Of a DNA stretch of 64,000 bases, positions 18,726-26,382 are shown piece after piece (the stretch's first letter is position 1; every line of letters begins with the position of its first letter). The notes under the pieces are model-generated. The model made no database searches. It worked only from the letters and a program-made list of their open reading frames with translations, and was not told the DNA's origin. Source of the DNA: Methylophilales bacterium (GTDB taxonomy: Bacteria; Pseudomonadota; Gammaproteobacteria; Burkholderiales; Methylophilaceae); NCBI GenBank assembly GCA_019823025.1, contig CP081940.1, positions 62,001 to 126,000 on the forward strand. Direction: 5' to 3'. A program made the position numbers and the translations under genes.

Positions 18726-19523
18726 ATGAAAGGAAAAACAATTTATTTTGGCGCCGCGGGATCGGGACGTGCATATTGTCAGCATACAAAAACATACCCC
18801 GACTTCTTTATTGATAATGATTCAAGTAAGTGGGGAACATTTATCGAGGGGATTGAGATTAAGCAGCCAAGTGTTTTGGAATCTACCATGATAGAAAAAA
18901 TTATAATTACATCAGGATATGTTAAAGAGATGCTGCCACAACTTTTAAGCATGGGGATTGACAGAGATAAAATACATAGTCCAGCAAAATCCTTGTTAGG
19001 TTTTCATATATTTAAAGATCAAATAAATAGAATACAAACAGCAAAAAAACTTTTCCAGATAATGTCAGAATTAAGAGAAAATTGTAAAATTGTGGCGGTA
19101 GGGGGGACTGCTCTTGGGTTTGCTCGAAATAAAGACTTTATTCTTTGGGATTCAGATATTGATCTCTTTGCTCCAATTCGATCAAAGCTTGAAGTGTTTG
19201 AGTTTTTAAAAAACCTTGGGTACAAACCAGAATATGAGCTTCATTCGATCAAAGCAACAATGATTCTTGATAACGGAGTGGAAGTCCCAATTGGTATAGA
19301 TCTATTAGATTGGGGTACAGATACTTTTGTCGATATTTTCGAGGACTATTCATGGGTATGGCCTACAAAAATGTTTACAGAATGTTCAGAAATCGAAGTC
19401 CACGGAGTGAAGCTTAATATACCAAATCCTGTAGATAAATATTTAAGAAAGATATACGGTGAAACATGGCAAACACCAAATCCTAACTTTGCCTATTCGG
19501 ATTATGGTGGTGAAAAGGCATAA
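18726..19523 (+). CDS. LicD-family phosphotransferase with N-terminal Rossmann-like domain
   Basis: This 265-residue protein has two parts. Residues 1-90 look like a Rossmann/nucleotide-sugar-sensing domain (FGAAGSGRAY, then FFIDNDSSKWGTFIEGIEI), as seen on several surface-sugar enzymes. Residues 120-255 carry the LicD nucleotidyltransferase motif GGTALGFARNKD with WDSDIDLF (metal Asp near 144 and 146). LicD proteins transfer phospho-alcohols such as phosphocholine or polyol phosphates from CDP donors to glycans. The donor could come from the cytidylyltransferase two genes downstream. Confidence 0.8.
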   Translation: MKGKTIYFGAAGSGRAYCQHTKTYPDFFIDNDSSKWGTFIEGIEIKQPSVLESTMIEKIIITSGYVKEMLPQLLSMGIDRDKIHSPAKSLLGFHIFKDQINRIQTAKKLFQIMSELRENCKIVAVGGTALGFARNKDFILWDSDIDLFAPIRSKLEVFEFLKNLGYKPEYELHSIKATMILDNGVEVPIGIDLLDWGTDTFVDIFEDYSWVWPTKMFTECSEIEVHGVKLNIPNPVDKYLRKIYGETWQTPNPNFAYSDYGGEKA

Positions 19524-19558
19524 AGAAAATTAGCAATTTACAATTAAAGAGATGAAAA

Positions 19559-19990
19559 TTGATAGAAACTCCCTTATTAACAGTAGATAGTGTAGTTTTT
19601 GATGGCAGTGGTGTTGTATTAATCCGGCGTGGATGCGAACCTTTTAAAGGAGAATATGCATTGCCAGGTGGGTTTGTAGATATTGGTGAATCTGTAGAGG
19701 ATGCCTGTATTAGAGAGTTAAAAGAAGAGACGGGCTTAGTGGTTAATAAAAACTCACTACAGCTTATTGGGGTATATTCAAAGCCAGGTCGAGACCCGAG
19801 AAGACATACAGCAAGTATTGCATATTTAGCAGAAGCAGATTTGAGTATGTTGCAGGCTGGAGACGATGCAGCATCAGTAGAATTGGTTATTGATTGGAAA
19901 AGAAAAAGTATTGCATTTGATCACATGAAAATTATTAATGATGCTAGCTTGTTATACGACAATATTACAAAAAATAAGGAAAAAAAATGA
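19559..19990 (+). CDS. Nudix hydrolase
   Basis: This 143-residue protein has a complete Nudix box at about 38-60 (GGFVDIGESVEDACIRELKE followed by ETGL), so it should hydrolyse a nucleoside diphosphate linked to another group. It is close to ADP-ribose/NADH-type pyrophosphatases in size, but the substrate is unknown. The start is TTG at 19559 after AAAGAGATG; the nearby ATG at 19552 is out of frame. It overlaps the next gene by 4 bases, so a link to CDP-sugar turnover is plausible. Confidence 0.88.
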   Translation: MIETPLLTVDSVVFDGSGVVLIRRGCEPFKGEYALPGGFVDIGESVEDACIRELKEETGLVVNKNSLQLIGVYSKPGRDPRRHTASIAYLAEADLSMLQAGDDAASVELVIDWKRKSIAFDHMKIINDASLLYDNITKNKEKK

Positions 19991-20706
19991 AAGCAGTCGC
20001 GGTTGTACTTGCCTCCGGCTCTGGAGAGAGGTTTGATGCACAAAATACTCCAAAACATTTAACTCCTATTCTAGGATTACCTATTTTTATTTGGACATTA
20101 AATACAGTCATTAAATCAAAAATATTCTCTTCAATTGTGGTGGTTACAAGAAATCAAGATATCTCAAACACAGAAAAGGCGATTAAGGAATATGTTCCTG
20201 AAAGCTCATCATCTATTAAAGTAACAAGCGGTTCGAAGGAGCGCATGGAGTCTTTTTTTTTAGGTTTAGAGCTTTTAAGAAATTCAAATTTATTAAATCA
20301 AAAAACAATTGTTGGCTTGTTTGATGCAAATCGACCCTTTACGCCAAAAAGTCAATTGGATAAATTATACGAATTAGCTCAAGAATTTGGTTGTTCATGT
20401 CCTGTTCGGCCAGCAGTTAATGGTATAGCAGAAATAGAATTAGAAAGAATTAAAAGTGTGCCAGAAAAATCAAAATATGTTGAATATGTAACTCCAGAAT
20501 TTATTCAGTTCGACAAGCTTTCCCAAGCAACAGAAAGCAGTAATCTTATATTAAGCTCTCTTGTTGAGTATGCATTATTTATAGAAATTAATCCTATTAC
20601 ATGCATTGCTTCTATACTTAACTCGAAACTAACTTTTCCAGAAGATAGGGCTTACCTTGAAGGACTTGCAATAGATAATAATCTTAAAAAAACCAATTCT
20701 TTATAA
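19987..20706 (+). CDS. IspD/TarI-like cytidylyltransferase
   Basis: This 239-residue protein has the IspD-type N-terminus (VVLASGSGERF, then TPKHLTPILGLPIFIW) and a VTSGSKERMESF loop, so it should transfer CMP from CTP to a phosphorylated polyol or sugar. The rest of the chain is divergent (FDANRPFTPKS where IspD has the DAVRP loop). Context with transketolase halves, SDR and LicD argues for a CDP-polyol or CDP-ketose in glycan synthesis rather than MEP-pathway IspD. Confidence 0.8.
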   Translation: MKAVAVVLASGSGERFDAQNTPKHLTPILGLPIFIWTLNTVIKSKIFSSIVVVTRNQDISNTEKAIKEYVPESSSSIKVTSGSKERMESFFLGLELLRNSNLLNQKTIVGLFDANRPFTPKSQLDKLYELAQEFGCSCPVRPAVNGIAEIELERIKSVPEKSKYVEYVTPEFIQFDKLSQATESSNLILSSLVEYALFIEINPITCIASILNSKLTFPEDRAYLEGLAIDNNLKKTNSL

Positions 20707-20735
20707 CGAAAAAATAACTAGGAGGTTAGTAGATA

Positions 20736-21569
20736 ATGATTGAGGAAAATAATTGGCTCAGAAGAAAAGCTCTTGAGAGCATATATTATGCTAAATCAGG
20801 TCACCCTGGTGGCGTTTTGTCTGCGATAGATATAATTGACTTTTTATTTAAGAGCGAAATGAACTATAGCATTGATAATTTTGAGAGTTTAACTCGTGAC
20901 CGTTTTATTCTATCCAAAGGTCATAGTGCACCTGCACTTTATGCAGTTGGTGCAAAGGTTGGAATTATTTCTAAAGATAGACTGAATGGTTTAAGAAAAA
21001 TAAATCACGAGCTTCAAGCTCATACGCATCGCCTAACTACCCCATGGGTAGAAGCAAGTACAGGTTCATTGGGTCAGGGGTTTTCTTTTGCAATCGGAGA
21101 AGCTAAGGCGATGAAAATGCAGTCAATCGATAATAGAGTATATGTGATGCTTGGTGATGGTGAATTACAGGAGGGTGAGGTATGGGAAGGAGCAATGTTT
21201 TCAGCTCATCACGAGTTAGATAATTTGTGTGCTATCGTGGATTACAATAAAATGCAAAGCGATAATCTCAATGAAAACATTATCAGACTTGAGCCGTTAG
21301 TAAATAAATGGAAGTCATTTGGTTGGCATGTTATAGAAATAGATGGCCATAAATCTAGCGAAATTAAATTAGCTTTTGATGGTGCACGAAATGTAAAAAA
21401 AAAACCAACAATAATAATTGCAAATACTATCAAGGGGAAGGGTGTATCTTTTATGGAAAATTCTCCTACTTGGCATGGAAGCGTAAAAATGACCAAAGCC
21501 GATCTAAAACAAGCGCTTTTAGAGTTAGGTTCCTCCAATAGTGAGATTGGAGCAATTATTAATGAATAA
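20736..21569 (+). CDS. Transketolase, N-terminal (TPP-pyrophosphate) subunit
   Basis: This 277-residue protein corresponds to the N-terminal half of transketolase. It has GHPGGVLSA (His near 23), SKGHSAPALYA, the TPP motif GDGELQEGEVWEGA (140-153) with N171 about 30 residues on, and IKGKGVSFME-WHG. It pairs with the next gene, which supplies the other half of the active site. GGAGG at 20722-20726 lies ahead of ATG 20736. The position in an EPS operon suggests transfer of a two-carbon ketol unit onto a sugar precursor. An A10 run lies at 21395-21404 inside the gene. Confidence 0.92.
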   Translation: MIEENNWLRRKALESIYYAKSGHPGGVLSAIDIIDFLFKSEMNYSIDNFESLTRDRFILSKGHSAPALYAVGAKVGIISKDRLNGLRKINHELQAHTHRLTTPWVEASTGSLGQGFSFAIGEAKAMKMQSIDNRVYVMLGDGELQEGEVWEGAMFSAHHELDNLCAIVDYNKMQSDNLNENIIRLEPLVNKWKSFGWHVIEIDGHKSSEIKLAFDGARNVKKKPTIIIANTIKGKGVSFMENSPTWHGSVKMTKADLKQALLELGSSNSEIGAIINE

Positions 21570-22530
21570 AAAACCAGAACTAATTGCGACTAGCGGAGAT
21601 TCTCTGAGGGAATCATTTGGAAAAACTCTGGTTTCATTGGCTAACCAGTATCCTAAAGTCATAGTTTTGGATGCAGACATTGCAGGAGGTACTGGTATAC
21701 ATCATTTTAGAGAAAAGTTTCCGGATAGATTTGTTCAATGTGGTATTGCTGAACAAAATATGATGGCAATGTCTGGAGGAATGGCAGCTGTTGGTTTAAT
21801 TCCGATAGTAACAACATTCGCAGTATTTATGCTTAGAGCTATTGAGCAGGCAAGACTCTCCATTGCATATGCTGATATGAATGTAAAGATTGTTGCTAGC
21901 CACCCAGGGCTAGATACAGGCCCAGATGGAGCATCAGCACAATGTTTGGAGGATATAGCCTGCTTTAGATCTATTCCTAACATGACCGTTATCTCACCTT
22001 GTGACCCACATGAAATGGAGCAAGCTACCAAAGCAATATTGGATCATATTGGCCCGGTATATATGCGAACTGGAAGAAGTGATACAAAAAGAATACTTAA
22101 TGATGAATATAAATTTGAAATAGGAAAGGGAAAAGTTATATATCCTGGAAAAGATTTAACTATCGTTGCTTGTGGGGTAGAGGTATCAAGAGCACTAGAG
22201 GCTGCAGAAATTTTGAGAAATGATGGAATATCTGCGAGAGTTGTAAATATGTCAACCATCAAACCAATTGATGCAGAATTGCTTGAAAAGTGCTCATCTG
22301 AGACAGGTGCGTTTGTTACTGCTGAGGATCATAGTGTAATTGGTGGCTTAGGGGGTGCTGTTGCTGAAGTCTTAGCAAAAAGCAAACCATCACCAATTGA
22401 ATTTATTGGAACTCAAGATGTTTTCGGAGAGTCAGGAGAGCCCGATGAGTTGGCAGAAAAATATGGACAAACTGCAAAATTTATTGTGGATGCAGCAAAA
22501 AAAGTGATTGATAGAAAGAAAGGGAGCTAA
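21562..22530 (+). CDS. Transketolase, C-terminal (pyrimidine-binding) subunit
   Basis: This 322-residue protein holds the transketolase pyrimidine-binding and C-terminal domains. It has SGDSLRESFGKTL, VLDADIAGG, the catalytic glutamate in GIAEQNMM (about E64), HPGLDTGPDGASAQ and the C-terminal ED-SVIGGLGGAVAE. With the preceding gene it makes a complete heterotetramer-type enzyme of about 600 residues per pair. ATG 21562, 10 bases after a GGAG, overlaps the first subunit by 8 bases; an in-frame GTG at 21541 lacks a ribosome site. Confidence 0.92.
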   Translation: MNKKPELIATSGDSLRESFGKTLVSLANQYPKVIVLDADIAGGTGIHHFREKFPDRFVQCGIAEQNMMAMSGGMAAVGLIPIVTTFAVFMLRAIEQARLSIAYADMNVKIVASHPGLDTGPDGASAQCLEDIACFRSIPNMTVISPCDPHEMEQATKAILDHIGPVYMRTGRSDTKRILNDEYKFEIGKGKVIYPGKDLTIVACGVEVSRALEAAEILRNDGISARVVNMSTIKPIDAELLEKCSSETGAFVTAEDHSVIGGLGGAVAEVLAKSKPSPIEFIGTQDVFGESGEPDELAEKYGQTAKFIVDAAKKVIDRKKGS

Positions 22531-22532
22531 AC

Positions 22533-23279
22533 ATGAGATTGAAAGGAAAAAAAGTATTGATAACCGGTGGGTCAAGAGGTTTAGGAAGGGCTATTTGTAT
22601 TGCATTAGCAAGTGAGGGAGCTAATATTGCCTTTACATATAGGAATAGTGGCGATGCAGTTAAAAGCTTGATTGAAGAAGTGAAAAGTTATGGTATCGAT
22701 GTTTTAAATTTTCAATGTGATGTAAGAGATCGAAAAGCTTGGAGAAGTGTTGTTGGGGAAATAGAAAATGAATGGGAATCTATCGATTCCTTAATAAATA
22801 ATGCTGGAATTAACAAGCCAACAGATTTTGATAAGATTACTGATTCTGATTGGGATGAGGTTATATCAATTAATTTAAAAGGACCATTTATTGCGTCTCA
22901 AGAGACATTTTCTTTACTAAAGAAAAGCAAAGCAGCAAGTATTGTAAATATAGGATCTACTAGCGGTCAGTACGGTGGGCCAAGAACTGCTCATTACGCT
23001 GCTAGTAAGGCTGGATTAATCTCACTTGGACAAGTAATTGCAAGATTTGGTGCAGATGAAGGTATTCGATGTAATACAATAGCAGTTGGTTTAATTTCTT
23101 CAGATATGGCTGCAGAGGGTTTAAAATCAGCAACTGTCCTAAAAGCAGCAGAATCTATTGTGTTAAAACGACTTGGGTCTTTCGATGAGGTTGCGAAAGC
23201 TGTTGTCTTTTTAGTTTCTGATGAAAGTAGCTATATTACTGCTCAAACAATTAATGTAAATGGTGGTCTTTATTTTTAA
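22533..23279 (+). CDS. Short-chain dehydrogenase/reductase (FabG-like)
   Basis: This 248-residue classical SDR has TGGSRGLGRA (11-20), NNAG (89-92) and the catalytic Ser142, Tyr155, Lys159 (YAASK), ending in NVNGGLYF. It should oxidise or reduce a carbonyl/hydroxyl with NAD(P). The strand order and length are FabG-like, but the neighbours are polysaccharide genes. The likely substrate is the ketose made by the transketolase pair, which would give a polyol or epimer. It starts 2 bases after the transketolase gene and its last base overlaps the next start. Confidence 0.88.
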   Translation: MRLKGKKVLITGGSRGLGRAICIALASEGANIAFTYRNSGDAVKSLIEEVKSYGIDVLNFQCDVRDRKAWRSVVGEIENEWESIDSLINNAGINKPTDFDKITDSDWDEVISINLKGPFIASQETFSLLKKSKAASIVNIGSTSGQYGGPRTAHYAASKAGLISLGQVIARFGADEGIRCNTIAVGLISSDMAAEGLKSATVLKAAESIVLKRLGSFDEVAKAVVFLVSDESSYITAQTINVNGGLYF

Positions 23280-24508
23280 TGGGAGATGGCCAAAAAACAT
23301 TATTATTTATTGGTGGTGGAATAGAAACTCTTCCTGGAGTAGATTTAGCTAAGAAAATGGGATTGAATGTAATAGTATCTGATAGGAATCTCGAGGCACC
23401 TTGTATGGCAGTTGCTGATGACTGCATTATCGCCGACACATACGACGAGAAGCATACTTTATTAGCTGCAAAAAAATTTCATCATTCCAAAAGAAATATT
23501 GATGGAGTGATATGTATGGCTTCAGATATTCCTTTAACGGTTGCTACAGTAGCTTTTGGATTAAGCCTTCCTGGCATACCAGTCGCTTCAGCCAAAATTG
23601 TGGCCGATAAGCTTTTAATGAAAAATTGTTTTAAGGTTGCTGGACTTCCAATACCTAGATACCAAGAAATACACAGCATTATAGAGCTTAAAGAAAAAGC
23701 TAAAAATTTTGGCTTTCCATTTGTGATTAAACCTGTTGATAGTAGAGGTGCTAGAGGAGTATTTAAAGTAACCAAAAATGTTGATATTGAATGGGCATTC
23801 ATAACCGCAAAATCTTTTTCTCCAACTGCAAGAGTAATGATAGAAGAGTATATGCCAGGCCCTCAAGTAAGTACTGAGTCATTGATCATAAATGGAGATG
23901 TCTTTACTATAGGTTTTTCAGACAGAAATTATGAGTTTCTTGAAAAATACGCTCCAAATATGATTGAGAATGGAGGGGATTTACCAAGCAAACTAAAAGA
24001 AAAAGAACAATCTTTAATTAGGGAAGCAGTTGAAGAAACAGCCAAAGCACTTAATATTAAAAATGGAGTAATAAAAGGAGATATGGTTTTATCAAATCAG
24101 AATCCATATATCATTGAGGTTGCTGCTAGATTGTCAGGAGGTTATTTTTGTTCTCACGAAATTCCATTAAATACTGGTGTAAATTTTGTTGGTAACGCAA
24201 TAAAAATAGCATTAGGTGAAGATATTAAAAAAGAAGAATTAAAAGTTAAATCTAATAATCCTATTTCACAAAGATATCTTTTTCCAAAACCAGGTAAGGT
24301 TATAAAAATAGAAATACCTAAATGGGTTGGTGAAAGCAAATCTGTCATAATGTGTGAAATCAGAGTAAAAGTAGGAGAAATAATACCTGAAGTTACTCAG
24401 CATCCATCCAGAGCAGGTGTAGTCATTTGCAGGGGAAGTAATCTTAAAGAAGCTCAACAAACAGCAAAAAAAGTTGTCGATGAGGTTTTGATTGAAACGG
24501 TTTCTTAA
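23279..24508 (+). CDS. ATP-grasp ligase of unknown substrate
   Basis: This 409-residue protein has an N-terminal pre-ATP-grasp domain (LFIGGGIETLPGVDLAKKMG) and an ATP-grasp core: FPFVIKPVDSRGARGVF (about 147-163), a second ATP loop MIEEYMPGPQVSTE, and the metal-binding EVAARLSGG. ATP-grasp enzymes form amide or thioester bonds through acyl phosphates. The layout recalls PurK/CarB/D-Ala-ligase-like carboxylate-amine ligases. A role in attaching an amino acid or similar group to a sugar is an inference from place only. Confidence 0.82.
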   Translation: MGDGQKTLLFIGGGIETLPGVDLAKKMGLNVIVSDRNLEAPCMAVADDCIIADTYDEKHTLLAAKKFHHSKRNIDGVICMASDIPLTVATVAFGLSLPGIPVASAKIVADKLLMKNCFKVAGLPIPRYQEIHSIIELKEKAKNFGFPFVIKPVDSRGARGVFKVTKNVDIEWAFITAKSFSPTARVMIEEYMPGPQVSTESLIINGDVFTIGFSDRNYEFLEKYAPNMIENGGDLPSKLKEKEQSLIREAVEETAKALNIKNGVIKGDMVLSNQNPYIIEVAARLSGGYFCSHEIPLNTGVNFVGNAIKIALGEDIKKEELKVKSNNPISQRYLFPKPGKVIKIEIPKWVGESKSVIMCEIRVKVGEIIPEVTQHPSRAGVVICRGSNLKEAQQTAKKVVDEVLIETVS

Positions 24509-24523
24509 TTTATTATATCTATC

Positions 24524-25378
24524 ATGAGTTTTTTTATAGCAGAAGTGTCAAGCAACCACTCTAGAGATATTGATAGGGCAATCGAATTTATTGATGCTGC
24601 CTCTAAAATAGGTTGCGATGCTGTTAAATTTCAATTGTTTAAAATTGATAAACTGTTTGCTCCCGAAATTTTAGAAAACTCAAAAGAACATAGAGATAGA
24701 GAAGAGTGGGAATTACCTTTAGATTTTTTGCCTATATTGTCAGATTCTTGCAGAGAAAACGGAATTCAGTTTAGCTGCACTCCATTTTATATTGAAGCTG
24801 TTAAAGAATTAGAGCCCTATGTCGACTTTTACAAAATAGCTTCTTATGAATTACTCTGGGATGACTTACTTATTGCTTGTGCACGTAGTGGAAAGCCTGT
24901 AATTATTTCTACAGGTATGGCGAACTTAAATGAAATAAAGCATGCGGTAAAGACTTTACGAAATATTGATTGTGAACCAACCATACTCCATTGTACATCG
25001 TCTTATCCGACACCTTATACAGAAGCAAATTTATCCGCGATAGAAACTATACGTCAATCATTAGACTGTGCAGTTGGTTGGTCAGATCATACCGTTGAGC
25101 CTGGTGTTATTCATCGTGCAATAAATAAATGGGATGCAAAAGTTATTGAATTTCATTTAGATTTAGACGGCAAAGGTCAGGAATTTAAATCTGGACATTG
25201 CTGGCTCCCAGACCAAATTGGGTCAGTAATTAAACAAGTTAGACATGCGGAAGCCGCGGATGGAAATGGTATTAAAGCACCAACTCCATCTGAGCTATCT
25301 GATCGCCTATGGCGAGCAGATCCAGCTGATGGATTGAGACCATTAAAATCAATCCGGAAGAATTTTTCATCAAAATGA
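24524..25378 (+). CDS. NeuB/PseI-like sugar-acid synthase lacking the SAF domain
   Basis: This 284-residue protein matches the TIM-barrel half of sialic acid synthases, which condense PEP with an amino sugar. It shows FFIAEVSSNHSRDI, GCDAVKFQLFK (K35), SCTPFYIEAV, YKIASYE, STGMAN and VGWSDHT. The two barrel histidines (SDH and the VIEFH equivalent) are kept. NeuB/PseI are usually about 340 residues with a C-terminal antifreeze-like SAF domain; that domain is absent here, and the usual GPDHKASLEP loop is replaced by FKSGHCWLPDQ. No ribosome site is visible. Confidence 0.83.
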   Translation: MSFFIAEVSSNHSRDIDRAIEFIDAASKIGCDAVKFQLFKIDKLFAPEILENSKEHRDREEWELPLDFLPILSDSCRENGIQFSCTPFYIEAVKELEPYVDFYKIASYELLWDDLLIACARSGKPVIISTGMANLNEIKHAVKTLRNIDCEPTILHCTSSYPTPYTEANLSAIETIRQSLDCAVGWSDHTVEPGVIHRAINKWDAKVIEFHLDLDGKGQEFKSGHCWLPDQIGSVIKQVRHAEAADGNGIKAPTPSELSDRLWRADPADGLRPLKSIRKNFSSK

Positions 25379-25386
25379 ATTAATAG

Positions 25387-26382
25387 ATGTCTAAAATCCT
25401 TCTTGTATGCTTTCTAAGTCCAGACATAGGTATCGGTCATCTTTCTAGACTTCTTGTATTAGCCGACTCATTGAAAAAAGATAGAAGTATTGTTTCGGAG
25501 TTCTTAATTTTTGGCGATCTAATTAAAAAAAATGAGTTAGCTACTTATAATGTCCATAATTTTTCACTTAAAAAGAACTTTGGTTCTATTATTGAAAATA
25601 TCTTAGATTCAAATAGTTTTGATGCTTTGGTATTTGATCTTTATCCAAAGCATAATATAAATAATCTTGGCAAATTATTCTATAAACTAAAGCAACTAAA
25701 TATATGTATCATAAGTATTGATTCACTTATTGAGTATTGCAATATAATTGATCTAATTTGGGTTCCATCATTTAATTTTGATTGCGATAAACATTCAGAT
25801 TGTACTTGTGAGTTTAAGTCAGGATGGGATAGCTTCTTGATTAAGAAGAGGCTTCAGCATAAGGTCTGGAGACCAGGATCAAAAGTTCTAATCCTAACGG
25901 GTGGGAGTGATGCTGCAAATTTAGTAGAAACGCTTCCTGCTAAATTAGATAGGTTGTTAGCTAATAATATTGAGATCCACTGGGTTAAAGGGCCATTTTC
26001 TAGAACTCCAAAGTTACCAAAAAAATGTCGTCTAAATTGGATTATTCATGACTCCCCAGAGCATCTTGATGCATTAATAGTAAAAAGCAACTATGTAATG
26101 ACAGTATTTGGAATATCTTTCTTTGAAGTACTTCAGTATGGAGTACCAACAGTTGTTTTCTCTCCATATGGTATGAAAGACAATGACGAGTTAAATAGTT
26201 TATTTGAAGAGAATGTAGCTATGGTTACAAAAACAACTGAGCAGGCAATTGAAGGCCTTATTAATCTTATGAAGAATGATAAGATTGCAAAAAAATATTC
26301 AATAAATGCATTAAAAAAAATGTCAATTAATGGAACATCACAACTGTCAAAAAAAATTATTTCGCTTATAGGGCCTAAATGA
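25387..26382 (+). CDS. PseG-like GT-B fold hydrolase/transferase
   Basis: This 331-residue protein has the N-terminal IGIGHLSRLLVLAD motif with His18, matching the catalytic G-GH--R of PseG (UDP-sugar hydrolase) and MurG. A C-terminal half has LILTGGSDAANL and FEVLQYGVPTVVFSP, the GT28-type donor site. In the Pse pathway PseG releases the free hexose for PseI. Its place directly after the NeuB-like gene fits such a role. It is longer than typical PseG and a cysteine-rich loop (about 137-147) is unusual. A glycosyltransferase role is possible. Confidence 0.72.
   Translation: MSKILLVCFLSPDIGIGHLSRLLVLADSLKKDRSIVSEFLIFGDLIKKNELATYNVHNFSLKKNFGSIIENILDSNSFDALVFDLYPKHNINNLGKLFYKLKQLNICIISIDSLIEYCNIIDLIWVPSFNFDCDKHSDCTCEFKSGWDSFLIKKRLQHKVWRPGSKVLILTGGSDAANLVETLPAKLDRLLANNIEIHWVKGPFSRTPKLPKKCRLNWIIHDSPEHLDALIVKSNYVMTVFGISFFEVLQYGVPTVVFSPYGMKDNDELNSLFEENVAMVTKTTEQAIEGLINLMKNDKIAKKYSINALKKMSINGTSQLSKKIISLIGPK

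Noticed and set aside
19987..20706. Cytidylyltransferase considered as MEP-pathway IspD
   Set aside because: The internal loop is divergent and the context is glycan synthesis, with no ispF nearby.
22533..23279. SDR considered as FabG of fatty-acid synthesis
   Set aside because: No acp, fabD or fabF genes are nearby; the gene is embedded between transketolase and ATP-grasp genes.
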